A stretch of DNA of 15,876 bases from Desulfobacterales bacterium (GTDB taxonomy: Bacteria; Desulfobacterota; DSM-4660; Desulfatiglandales; B25-G16), in assembly GCA_013375335.1 (NCBI GenBank), contig JABXJZ010000006.1, positions 1 through 15,876 of the forward strand, in the 5' to 3' direction. Shown here piece after piece: positions 7,867 through 15,660 of this stretch. The notes under the pieces were generated by a model that saw only the letters and a list, made by a program, of their open reading frames with translations, was not told the origin of the DNA and did no database searches. The position numbers and the translations under genes are program-made. Every line of letters starts with the position of its first letter. Position 1 is the first letter of the stretch.

Positions 7867-9607
7867 GGGATGTGAAAAGACCGTTATGTGGCCCTTACTT
7901 TTTCTCGTTCTTCTTGCGCTCTCCTGCATGGGGGGAGAACAAAAACTCCCCGCAAATCAAAGCCCTCTCCTAGTAGGGGAGGTTAGGGGCAAGGCGGATC
8001 TCGTGCAGTATGCCTATGAGCACTATGCCTTTGCCTGTATAGCTATAGCAAATGGCAACCATGAGGAGGCGGAAATCCACCTCAAGGAGGCCCTTAAGAA
8101 TGACAAAGACTCGCCGTACCTACTCATGAAATTGTCGGAGGTACTGGTAGAAAACGGTAAGATGGAAGAGGCCTTGCTTTGTGCCCAAAAGACAGCCGAC
8201 CTTACCCCTGATGATCTTAAGGCACGGGAGTTCTTGGCGAACATCTATGCGCGGCTCGAGAAATTCGGTCTGGCCATATCCCAGTATCGGGAGATACTTA
8301 AAAGGGATCCGGGGGACAAGGATGTAAGGCTTCATTTGACAAGGCTCTTTATCAGGATGAAGAAGTACGATGATGCCCTGGGTGAGCTGTCGATTCTCAC
8401 GGAAAACGAACCTGAGCTGATAATAGCTCACTATTATAAAGGGAGGATAAATCTGGAGCTGAAAGAGTTTGACAGTGCCAGGGAGGCATTTCTAAGGGCC
8501 CTTGCCATAGATTCAAGGTTCCTCCCTGCGCTCAGCGATCTCGCATCTTTGTATAGCAAGATAGACGAAGTTGATATGGCTATAGAGGCCTACAGGAAAA
8601 TACTGCGCTTCTACCCTACCAATACAGTGGCTAGGGAAAGGCTCATTGCCCTCTACTACAAGACCGGTCAGGAGAAGTTGGCTGAGGAGAGTATGGAGGA
8701 GATGAAGAGGATATTCAGTCCTGGGGATTTAGAAAGAAAGAGACTCGGGCTGATATACCTGAGGTATGGAAAACTGCATGAGTCCATAGAAGAACTGAAG
8801 GCACTAGTGGCTGCATGGCCAGATGATCAGGAGGCTCGATATTATCTGGGAGCTGCCCTGGAGGAGAGTGGGGATTTAGCTGAGGCCTATGAAAGCTTTG
8901 AGCTCATTGATTCCACGAGCAGTTATTTTAAAAATGCCAGGATGCATATGGCATACATACTGGAGAGGCAAGAGAGGCTTGATGAGGCCATAGACCTGCT
9001 GAAGGAAACCATCAATCATGAGGGGGACAATCCTCGACTCTATCTGATGTTGAGCTCACTGTATGAAATCAAAGAGGAATACCATAGCGCCCTGGATATC
9101 CTGAAGGAGGGACTAGAATACAACGAGAGAAATACACGCCTTCTCTACAGGCTCGGTATTGTATTGGATAAATTAAGGAGAAATGAAGAGTGCCTTCAAC
9201 ACATGAAGATGGTTATAGAGATAGATCCTAGGCATGCCGATGCCCTTAACTACATTGGCTATACCTATGCTGAGAAGGGCATCTACCTTGATAGGGCACT
9301 GGAGTTAATTGAGAGGGCTATAAAGTACAAACCCAACAGCGGTTATATTATCGATAGTCTGGGATGGGTCTATTTTCGAAAGGGACAATACGACAGGGCC
9401 TTGGAAGAGCTGAAAAAGGCCGTTACGTTGTGTCCTGAAGACCCCACTATTAACGAGCACTTGGGTGATGTATACTTCAAGAAAGAAGACTACGGGGAGG
9501 CCTTGAAGACTTACAAACGGGCACTTTCCTTAAAGAATGCCGATGATGAGAGATTGAAGGGAAAGATCAACGAGCTTATGGAGCGCCTGAAAGGTAATGT
9601 GCCTTGA
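7859..9607 (+). CDS. Tetratricopeptide-repeat lipoprotein
   Basis: Predicted envelope lipoprotein of 582 residues. The N-terminus is a lipoprotein signal: basic MNKGCEKT, hydrophobic WPLLFLVLLA, then LSC with Cys23 (an acceptable though not classic lipobox). From about residue 50 to 560 nearly the whole mature chain divides into roughly fifteen consecutive TPR units of 34 residues, for example NHEEAEIHLKEALKNDKDSP and GQYDRALEELKKAVTLCPEDP. The unit around NYIGYTYAEKGIYLDRALEL has one extra residue and is characteristic of a widespread family of bacterial TPR lipoproteins. TPR superhelices bind proteins, so a scaffold role in envelope assembly is the likeliest function; the partner is unknown. 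The ATG overlaps the rpoH stop and the 3' end overlaps the next start, which implies translational coupling. No enzymatic domain is visible. Confidence 0.88.
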   Translation: MNKGCEKTVMWPLLFLVLLALSCMGGEQKLPANQSPLLVGEVRGKADLVQYAYEHYAFACIAIANGNHEEAEIHLKEALKNDKDSPYLLMKLSEVLVENGKMEEALLCAQKTADLTPDDLKAREFLANIYARLEKFGLAISQYREILKRDPGDKDVRLHLTRLFIRMKKYDDALGELSILTENEPELIIAHYYKGRINLELKEFDSAREAFLRALAIDSRFLPALSDLASLYSKIDEVDMAIEAYRKILRFYPTNTVARERLIALYYKTGQEKLAEESMEEMKRIFSPGDLERKRLGLIYLRYGKLHESIEELKALVAAWPDDQEARYYLGAALEESGDLAEAYESFELIDSTSSYFKNARMHMAYILERQERLDEAIDLLKETINHEGDNPRLYLMLSSLYEIKEEYHSALDILKEGLEYNERNTRLLYRLGIVLDKLRRNEECLQHMKMVIEIDPRHADALNYIGYTYAEKGIYLDRALELIERAIKYKPNSGYIIDSLGWVYFRKGQYDRALEELKKAVTLCPEDPTINEHLGDVYFKKEDYGEALKTYKRALSLKNADDERLKGKINELMERLKGNVP

Positions 9608-10416
9608 TACCTCATAAGGGATGGAACAATCCTTTATCATATCTGATTACGTTTGTTGTAGCCCTGCTTATCGGTTGTGCGCCCCCTTTGCGTCCACCGA
9701 CAATGCCTTTCTCCCCAAAACAGACCGCCCAGCTTATCTCTCACCTCAGAGAGCAGGGGGAAAACGTATGGAGCTTTCAAGCAGTCGGAAAGGTAAGGTT
9801 CAAAGGGAGGGGCGGACAATCAGAGTCAAATCTCTTTGCTGTCGGTCGTAGACCATTCAAGGTCAGGCTCGAGATTACTCACCCCTGGGGGAAACCGCTT
9901 TCCCACATTGTAGTTGATGAAGAGACTATTTCAGTATTATCCCCCACCGACAACAAGTTCTTCAGGGGCCCAGCAAGCCCTGCAAATACAGAGAGGCTTT
10001 TCCTATTTGGGCTTGACCTGGATTCCGCCTGGAGGATACTTTCCGGTAGGGTACCAATACTGCCTCATTACCGCGCAGTGAGTTTGAAGCCAGGGGAGAT
10101 TACCCTGTACAACAGGCAAGGTGAGGTTGTAGAGATAATCTCCTTTTTTCATGCCCTCCCTTTACCAAGATCTTTGTCTTTTCCAAGGAAACGGATTACC
10201 ATACTGTTATCGGAGTTTGAGGAGGGCGATCTGGGGCCTTACCCCTCAAGGATAAGAGTGGAAAAGAGAGACGCGCACCATTCGCTGGAGCTGCGCTACA
10301 AGAGCTTAAAGTTAGACAGACCAGTACCGGAGGAGATTTTCCAATTGCATCCACCGCCGGGTTTTGAAATCATTCCATTGAACTATCACGAAAGCTGGTC
10401 GCTGCCCGATTCTTAA
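9604..10416 (+). CDS. LolB-like outer-membrane lipoprotein
   Basis: A 270-residue predicted lipoprotein with the LolA/LolB-type fold (DUF4292-like). It begins at a TTG whose TTGA overlaps the upstream stop; AAAGG lies nine bases upstream, and an in-frame stop at 9595 rules out any earlier start. The signal peptide is textbook: LITFVVALLIGC with lipobox LIGC and Cys25. The body shows the family pattern: GKVRFKGRGG near 62-71, FKVRLEITHPWGKPLSHIVV (about 84-103) and a late HPPPGFEIIPL (about 253-263). In proteobacteria LolB receives lipoproteins from LolA and inserts them in the outer membrane, but proteins of this looser family are often uncharacterised. It follows a TPR lipoprotein with which it may work. 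No lolA or lolCDE genes are in the window, so true LolB function is only possible. Confidence 0.72.
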   Translation: MIPHKGWNNPLSYLITFVVALLIGCAPPLRPPTMPFSPKQTAQLISHLREQGENVWSFQAVGKVRFKGRGGQSESNLFAVGRRPFKVRLEITHPWGKPLSHIVVDEETISVLSPTDNKFFRGPASPANTERLFLFGLDLDSAWRILSGRVPILPHYRAVSLKPGEITLYNRQGEVVEIISFFHALPLPRSLSFPRKRITILLSEFEEGDLGPYPSRIRVEKRDAHHSLELRYKSLKLDRPVPEEIFQLHPPPGFEIIPLNYHESWSLPDS

Positions 10417-10429
10417 GGGAAAGGGACGT

Positions 10430-10879
10430 ATGGTCTTTGTGGCTGATAGCATGCTTGGCAAGTTAGCCAGGTACTTAAGGATTATGGGTTATGATACCGT
10501 TTACCAGTCAAGTTACGGAAATCAGAGGCTATCAGAGCTGGTTATGGAGGGGAGGGTTCTGCTCACGAGGGACCATGCGATAGCTAAGTTGTATTCCAAT
10601 GCCGTCTTCATAGACAGTGATCTGGTTAGAGACCAACTCAAGACCGTTGACAGGGCGGTAAGACTTTCGCGGGATCATGGCAAGTGGTTCAGCAGGTGCC
10701 TTATCTGCAATTCACCCCTGTCAAAGGCTGAAGGAAAGGTAGCAAGGGAGCATGTCCCCGATTTTGTCTTCTCTAACTACGGTGAGAGGATCTTTTTTTG
10801 TCCTTCCTGTGAACGATTTTACTGGCCAGGTACGCACAGGGAAAGGATGGTAGAGAGACTGAAGGAATGGGGGTTCTGA
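10430..10879 (+). CDS. Mut7-C domain protein with zinc ribbon (putative RNase)
   Basis: A small cytoplasmic protein of 149 residues with the Mut7-C architecture. The first about 80 residues are a PIN-like fold with the signature FVADSMLGKLARYLRIMGYD (3-22) and the acidic LLTRDH at 44-49; Asp5 region and Asp48 are candidate catalytic acids. The second half is a zinc ribbon with CLIC at 90-93 and CPSC at 124-127, the latter followed by RFYWPGTHRERM. Mut7-C proteins are predicted RNases by fold, named after the C-terminus of the MUT-7 exonuclease; cellular substrates in bacteria are largely unknown. The ATG at 10430 has AAGGGA four bases upstream. It sits 13 bases after the LolB-like gene and 4 bases before the M48 gene, so it belongs to the same transcript. 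All metal-ligand cysteines are present. Confidence 0.88.
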   Translation: MVFVADSMLGKLARYLRIMGYDTVYQSSYGNQRLSELVMEGRVLLTRDHAIAKLYSNAVFIDSDLVRDQLKTVDRAVRLSRDHGKWFSRCLICNSPLSKAEGKVAREHVPDFVFSNYGERIFFCPSCERFYWPGTHRERMVERLKEWGF

Positions 10880-10883
10880 ATTG

Positions 10884-12725
10884 ATGTTTAACAACATCAT
10901 CTATCTTATCGTAGTAGTGGTACTATTTCAGCTCAATTATCCCGTGGAGGGCCTCTTCAAATCTCCAATAACATCCGTCTTTGTCCTCTCTTTACTCTGG
11001 CTCAATTTTACCATGTACTGTAGGTATCGCTTCTCCAGGCTTATGAGTCTCTACAGGAGCAACGACGCCGCTACTGTCCAAACATGGGTAAGCTCGGCCT
11101 ATCAAACAGTTGTGATGAAGCTCTCCATTCTCTCTATATTGATATTTGCCCTATCCGTCTACCTCTTGGATCTGAAATACTGGCTTCTGAAGGTTCCGGG
11201 GTTTAGCACGGTTTCCATTTTGCCCAGTAGTGCGGCAATCTCTATCTTTTTTGCCTTTCTCGCCACCATCTGGTACTATGGCTATCCGGCCTATCGTAGA
11301 TTCTTTAACTATCCCCACAAGAGATGGTCCTACATAGGATCACAAATAAAGCTCAATCTTCCCATCCTCTTTCCCTGGGCTATCCTCACCATGTGCTACG
11401 ACCTAATAACCTTACTCACATGGCCATCTCTTCGAAGGGTCTTTGAAAGTGAGACCGGACAGTTTATGTTCTTTAGCCTGTTTCTGGTCATGCTTGTAGT
11501 GTTTCTTCCTCCCCTTATCAAGTACTGGTGGGGCTGTTCAACACTTCCCGAGACGGAAAAGAAACGGAGCATAGTACATTTTTTACGGGAGGCGGGCTTC
11601 AAATATAGGGAGATATTACGGTGGCCCCTATTAGAGGGGTGGACAGTGACCGCTGGCGTAATGGGTTTGCTGCCGAGGTTTAGGTACATCCTGGTCACGG
11701 ATTCTTTGGTAGATATCCTTTCAAAGGAAGAACTCAATGCTGTTATGGCTCATGAGATGGGCCATATAAGATATAGGCACATCCTCTTCTACATCCTTTT
11801 TCTCTTGGGATACATGGTCATTTCATTTGGCCTTTTTGATATCTCCTTCTATGTCATGGCACTGCAACCACGTTTATTCGGCCTATTAAGCAGTCAGCAG
11901 GAGCTCCAGGCAGGGATCTTTTATTCGGTGCTTTCAGTGCCTATCATCTTGAGCATAGTCCTCTACTTCCGCTATATCATGGGCTTTTTTATGAGGAACT
12001 TTGAGAGGCAGGCCGATCTCTATTCGGCGAAACTGATAGGTGACCCTGAACCTACTATTATGTCACTTGAGAAAATTGCCCGCTTTAGTGGTCAAAGCCG
12101 CCATCGTCCATCCTGGCATCACTTTAGCATTGCTGAGAGAGTGGCGTTTTTGTGGAGATGCGGGCAGGATCCTCGATTGATCACGCGACATTCAAGGCGT
12201 TTGGCGCTCTTTCTGATTATCTTCTTGGTGCTTATTACCTCTCTGGGATATGCACTTAATTTTGCTCCCCTGAAGAGCAATATGGAAAGTGCATTCCTGA
12301 CCCATCTCCTCAATCGGCAGCTCGTCGAGTCACCAGGGAATATCGACATCTATAGGGGCCTTGCCTCTATCTATCACAACAGAGAGGACCTGGCCAAGAC
12401 TCAGTGGGCCTACGAGAATATCCTCAAACTAAACCCGGATGATGGTTTGGCGCTCAATAACCTCGCATGGATTTTAGCCACAGCCGAAGATACAGGGCTG
12501 CTTGATTATCCACGGGCGCTTGCATTGGCCAAACGGGCGGTTGGGATAGAAAGGTCACCCACCTTTCTTGATACCCTGGCGGAGGCCTACTATGTAAATG
12601 GACTGTACGATGAGGCAGTGCAGACCATACACGAGGCCCTGGAGAATGCATCCGAAGAAGACAGAGAGTATCTTACCAGCCAGTTGAAGAAATTTAAGAA
12701 ACGGCAAGGCCTTCCAGGAAGATGA
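10884..12725 (+). CDS. Polytopic M48-family zinc metalloprotease with C-terminal TPRs
   Basis: A 613-residue membrane protein. I chose the ATG at 10884; a TTG at 10881 directly before it is equally in frame. About nine hydrophobic segments are visible, near residues 4-20, 30-46, 79-97, 114-132, 159-177, 195-214, 300-327, 343-363 and 438-460. The M48/Ste24-type active site is HEMGH at 290-294, with a downstream glutamate in NFERQAD (Glu374) as the expected third zinc ligand. After the last hydrophobic segment, residues about 488-590 form two to three TPR-like units (GNIDIYRGLASIYHNREDL onward). Membrane M48 enzymes such as HtpX degrade damaged membrane proteins, and BepA pairs M48 with TPRs in the periplasm; this protein combines both plans. 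Its place in an rpoH-led cluster of envelope genes fits quality control. Substrate and topology are unknown. Confidence 0.88.
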   Translation: MFNNIIYLIVVVVLFQLNYPVEGLFKSPITSVFVLSLLWLNFTMYCRYRFSRLMSLYRSNDAATVQTWVSSAYQTVVMKLSILSILIFALSVYLLDLKYWLLKVPGFSTVSILPSSAAISIFFAFLATIWYYGYPAYRRFFNYPHKRWSYIGSQIKLNLPILFPWAILTMCYDLITLLTWPSLRRVFESETGQFMFFSLFLVMLVVFLPPLIKYWWGCSTLPETEKKRSIVHFLREAGFKYREILRWPLLEGWTVTAGVMGLLPRFRYILVTDSLVDILSKEELNAVMAHEMGHIRYRHILFYILFLLGYMVISFGLFDISFYVMALQPRLFGLLSSQQELQAGIFYSVLSVPIILSIVLYFRYIMGFFMRNFERQADLYSAKLIGDPEPTIMSLEKIARFSGQSRHRPSWHHFSIAERVAFLWRCGQDPRLITRHSRRLALFLIIFLVLITSLGYALNFAPLKSNMESAFLTHLLNRQLVESPGNIDIYRGLASIYHNREDLAKTQWAYENILKLNPDDGLALNNLAWILATAEDTGLLDYPRALALAKRAVGIERSPTFLDTLAEAYYVNGLYDEAVQTIHEALENASEEDREYLTSQLKKFKKRQGLPGR

Positions 12726-12753
12726 AGGTTCAGATGGCTACAAGGCTCATGCG

Positions 12754-14202
12754 TTACTTGCGCCAGTATGCAGGGGCAAGCAGGATGATCACGGTGTATA
12801 TCTCAAGGCGGCCCAGGAGCATACAGAAGATCAGGACCCATTTACCCAGGTCAGGGATGGATAGGTAATTGTTTACTGGCCCGACCAGGCCGAATCCTGG
12901 GCCGACATTTCCGATCGTGGCTGCTACAGAGGCAAAGGATGTAAGGATATCCAGGCCAATTGAGGACATAATTACGACAGCCACGATAAAAAGGGCCAGA
13001 TACAGGATAAAGAATCCCCATACGCTATTCAATACCTCTGCCGGAACCGGCTTGCCACCGAGCTTTATGGACCGCACCGCATGGGGGTGTATCAGTCTGA
13101 AAATCTCTTGGTATCCATGTCTCACCAGCAATATGATCCTCATGATCTTTATTGCTCCACCGGTAGACCCCGCCATGGCCCCGATAAACATACACAACAC
13201 GAGAATGATCTGGGACAGGCCAGGCCACTGTGCATAATCGCCGGTTACGAAACCGGTCGTTGTCATAATGGATGTGACCTGAAAGGCGGCATGCCTGAAT
13301 GCGTTGCCGACGGAATGATACACTTGCCCGTAGATATTGACGGTGACCAGAAGGATAAGGATGGCGAGGATGGAGAGGAAGACGCGGCACTCCGGGTCCC
13401 TCCCAAATACCGTAAGATCTCCCTTTAGAAATCTGAAGTGGAGGGAGAAGTTTACCCCCGCTAGGACCATAAAAACGGTAATGATACCCTCAAAATAGGC
13501 GCTGTCATACTGGGCGATGCTCCCGCTCTGTGTACTGAATCCCCCAGTAGGCATGGTACAGAACGCATGGCAGATGGAGTCGAACAGCGGCATCCCGCCC
13601 ATGAACAAGAGTCCTATCTCGAGTATGGTGATAAGGAGATAGACCTTCCAGAGGGTCTTCGCCGTCTCCGAGATGCGAGGTCGCAACTTGTCAACTATGG
13701 GGCTTGGGATCTCAGCCTTATAGAGTTGCATACCTCCCACACCTAGGAAGGGGAGAATAGCAATAGAGAGCACGATAATCCCCATCCCTCCCATCCACTG
13801 AGTGAGGCTCCTCCAGAATAGTATTCCCTTAGGCAGCGATTCGATATTGCTGAGAACAGAGGCCCCGGTAGTGGTGAAGCCAGATATCGACTCAAAATAT
13901 GCCTCCGTAAAGGTGCTAATCGAGCCGGAAAGGAGAAAGGGCAGTGAGCCAAAGAAACCGGCGCTTAACCAGCCAAGGGTAACGATGGCCATACCCTCCC
14001 TCTGGCTGAGAGAGGGGTATTCCTCTATCTTGAGAGGGAGAAAAAGGACGAGACCACTCCCCGAGGTGATAGCCAGTGAGTAAAGTATGGGGAGAAAGCC
14101 TCCATCGGAATACCAAAGGGAGACCAGGAGGGGAGCAATCATGGAAAGGCCGAGGAAGAAAATGAGGATCCCGATCAGCCGGAATATCTGCCTAAAGCGC
14201 AT
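12754..14202 (-). CDS. trkH: Trk potassium uptake channel subunit TrkH
   Basis: Membrane-embedded channel subunit of the Trk potassium uptake system, 482 residues, normal length. It shows the four-fold M1-P-M2 plan with four pore loops, each holding the filter glycine: GFTTTGAS (108-115), CTMPTGGFST (215-224), MTTTGFVTGD (313-322) and ATIGNVGPGFG (428-438). The basic, gating-associated stretch GSTGGAIKIMR (345-355) is intact, as is the family-typical C-terminal LGRLEIYTVIILLAP. The start codon shares one base with the trkA stop (TAATG on the minus strand), so the two are translationally coupled. Only a weak GGAA lies upstream, in keeping with reinitiation. It ends 28 bases from the convergent M48 gene. 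Confidence 0.96.
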   Translation of the reverse strand: MRFRQIFRLIGILIFFLGLSMIAPLLVSLWYSDGGFLPILYSLAITSGSGLVLFLPLKIEEYPSLSQREGMAIVTLGWLSAGFFGSLPFLLSGSISTFTEAYFESISGFTTTGASVLSNIESLPKGILFWRSLTQWMGGMGIIVLSIAILPFLGVGGMQLYKAEIPSPIVDKLRPRISETAKTLWKVYLLITILEIGLLFMGGMPLFDSICHAFCTMPTGGFSTQSGSIAQYDSAYFEGIITVFMVLAGVNFSLHFRFLKGDLTVFGRDPECRVFLSILAILILLVTVNIYGQVYHSVGNAFRHAAFQVTSIMTTTGFVTGDYAQWPGLSQIILVLCMFIGAMAGSTGGAIKIMRIILLVRHGYQEIFRLIHPHAVRSIKLGGKPVPAEVLNSVWGFFILYLALFIVAVVIMSSIGLDILTSFASVAATIGNVGPGFGLVGPVNNYLSIPDLGKWVLIFCMLLGRLEIYTVIILLAPAYWRK

Positions 14203-15560
14203 TAAAAGTATTCCAGTTTGACGGTAAACAACTTTTCGAGCTTTGGGATAGCGTCTTTAAGTGCGAATATGATCAGATGATCGTGGGGTTTGATCATGTT
14301 GTGGCCCCTGGGGATGATGATCTCCTCTCCCCTGACAATTGCAGCAACAATGGCCTCTTTGGGAAATTTCACCTTGGATAAAGGGATATTGACAATATCA
14401 GAGGTTTCTAATGCCTCGACTTCTATGACCTCTGCGCCTTCTCCCTTGAGGGGTGCCTCACATATTACCTTTCCCTTCCTGATGTACTGGAGGATTGCCC
14501 TGATTGCGGAAAGCCTTGGGCTTACAACCGTATCGATCCCTATTGCAGAGACAAGTGGTATGTAGCTTAACTTTCCTATCCTGGTAACGGTCTTTTTCGC
14601 CCCAAGCGCCTTACCCAGTAAGGAAATGAGCACATTGCTTTCCTCGTCACCGGTGAGTACGATCATAATATCGACATCGGCCACGTTCTCTTCCACGAGG
14701 AACTCCCGGTCAGTTCCGTCACCATTTAACACAACCACCTTTTCAAGTTTTTCGGCCAACTCAAGGCATCTCTGGCCATCTTTTTCGATTATCTTGGTAT
14801 TGATATTCATGGTATCGAGCGACGTTGCGAGGGCAAGGCCTGTTTCACCGCCACCAACGATGATGACGCGACTCAGCCCCTCTTCTGTGAGATTCAATAG
14901 GCGGAAGATATGTGGCACTTCCTCCCTTCGGGAGACGCAGTATATCAAGTCGTTTGGTTGGATTGTATCCTGCCCGCCCGGTATGATGACCTTTTCTCCC
15001 CTTACAATAGCACCAACAAGGACTGCATGCTCATAATCATTAAAGGAGGAGAGCCTTCGTCCGACTACTGGGGAGTTATCCTTTATGGTTATGCCCATTA
15101 ACTTGACTCTACCATCAACGAAGTCCATGACCTCACAGGCCCATGGCACCTCCATGAGTTTGAGCATGGAGGCGACCATCTCTGACTTTGGATTGATGAT
15201 GAGGTCAATGCTCAAGAAATCCTGACTGAAGATCTGTCTGTGTTCCATGTAATCCGGATTCTTTATCCGGGCTATTTTAGTGATGTAATCCGTTAGGTGC
15301 TGGGCGTAAAAACAGGCAATCAGATTTGCCTCATCACTATCGGTGGCTGCCACGAGTATATCAGTCTCCTTGATTCCTGCCTCATGGAGTACCGAGGGAC
15401 TGGTGCCTGAGCCCGCAATAGCCTGGACATCTATAACATTTTGAATCTGCCTGATCTTGTTTGGATCCTTTTCAATCACAACCACATCGTGATTTTCCTC
15501 CGACAGCCTCTGGGCAATAGTGAAACCTACCTCACCAGCGCCTATAATTATGATCTTCAT
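14202..15560 (-). CDS. trkA: Trk potassium uptake regulatory subunit TrkA
   Basis: Cytoplasmic peripheral subunit that gates TrkH in response to bound nucleotide (NAD(H) or ATP/ADP in characterised members). The 452-residue protein has the classic duplicated RCK layout. First Rossmann (TrkA-N) domain: GAGEVG at 7-12 and the ribose-binding Glu30 in VVVIEKD. First TrkA-C lobe: about 140-220, with GAIVRGEKVIIPGG. Second Rossmann domain: VGGGETG at 235-241 and Glu259 in KIIEKD. Second TrkA-C lobe: about 368-448, with the matching AAIVRGEEIIIPRGH. The two halves are recognisably repeated. A good AAGGA lies eight bases before the ATG at 15560, and a promoter candidate lies 66 bases upstream. It is the first gene of a leftward trkA-trkH operon. 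Confidence 0.97.
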   Translation of the reverse strand: MKIIIIGAGEVGFTIAQRLSEENHDVVVIEKDPNKIRQIQNVIDVQAIAGSGTSPSVLHEAGIKETDILVAATDSDEANLIACFYAQHLTDYITKIARIKNPDYMEHRQIFSQDFLSIDLIINPKSEMVASMLKLMEVPWACEVMDFVDGRVKLMGITIKDNSPVVGRRLSSFNDYEHAVLVGAIVRGEKVIIPGGQDTIQPNDLIYCVSRREEVPHIFRLLNLTEEGLSRVIIVGGGETGLALATSLDTMNINTKIIEKDGQRCLELAEKLEKVVVLNGDGTDREFLVEENVADVDIMIVLTGDEESNVLISLLGKALGAKKTVTRIGKLSYIPLVSAIGIDTVVSPRLSAIRAILQYIRKGKVICEAPLKGEGAEVIEVEALETSDIVNIPLSKVKFPKEAIVAAIVRGEEIIIPRGHNMIKPHDHLIIFALKDAIPKLEKLFTVKLEYF

Positions 15561-15569
15561 TTACCGTTT

Positions 15570-15574
15570 CCTTC
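15570..15574 (-). promoter_or_regulatory. Ribosome binding site of trkA
   Basis: On the minus strand AAGGA precedes the trkA ATG by about eight bases (GAAGGAAACGGTAA-ATG). It confirms the start at 15560. Confidence 0.6.
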
Positions 15575-15625
15575 ACTGCTAAGTTGTGCCATGCACCTGC
15601 TATTTCAGGGTCGAAATTAAATTGA

Positions 15626-15654
15626 GTTTTAAAGAAGCCAGATTCAAAAGTCAA
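15626..15654 (-). promoter_or_regulatory. Candidate sigma-70 promoter of trkAH
   Basis: Read on the minus strand, TTGACT (15649-15654, five of six matches to the -35 consensus) and TAAAAC (15626-15631, four of six to the -10) are separated by exactly 17 bases in an AT-rich stretch. Transcription would begin near 15618 and give a leader of about 58 bases before trkA. No operator or riboswitch is recognised in that leader. Confidence 0.5.
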
Positions 15655-15660
15655 TACCTA

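Noticed and set aside
13025..13390. 121-codon minus-strand open frame inside trkH
   Set aside because: It is out of frame with trkH on the same strand, rich in H, R and P, with no domain features; a shadow.
14626..15036. 136-codon plus-strand open frame inside trkA
   Set aside because: It is antisense to a complete, motif-rich trkA and its serine/threonine-rich product looks like a reverse-frame artefact.
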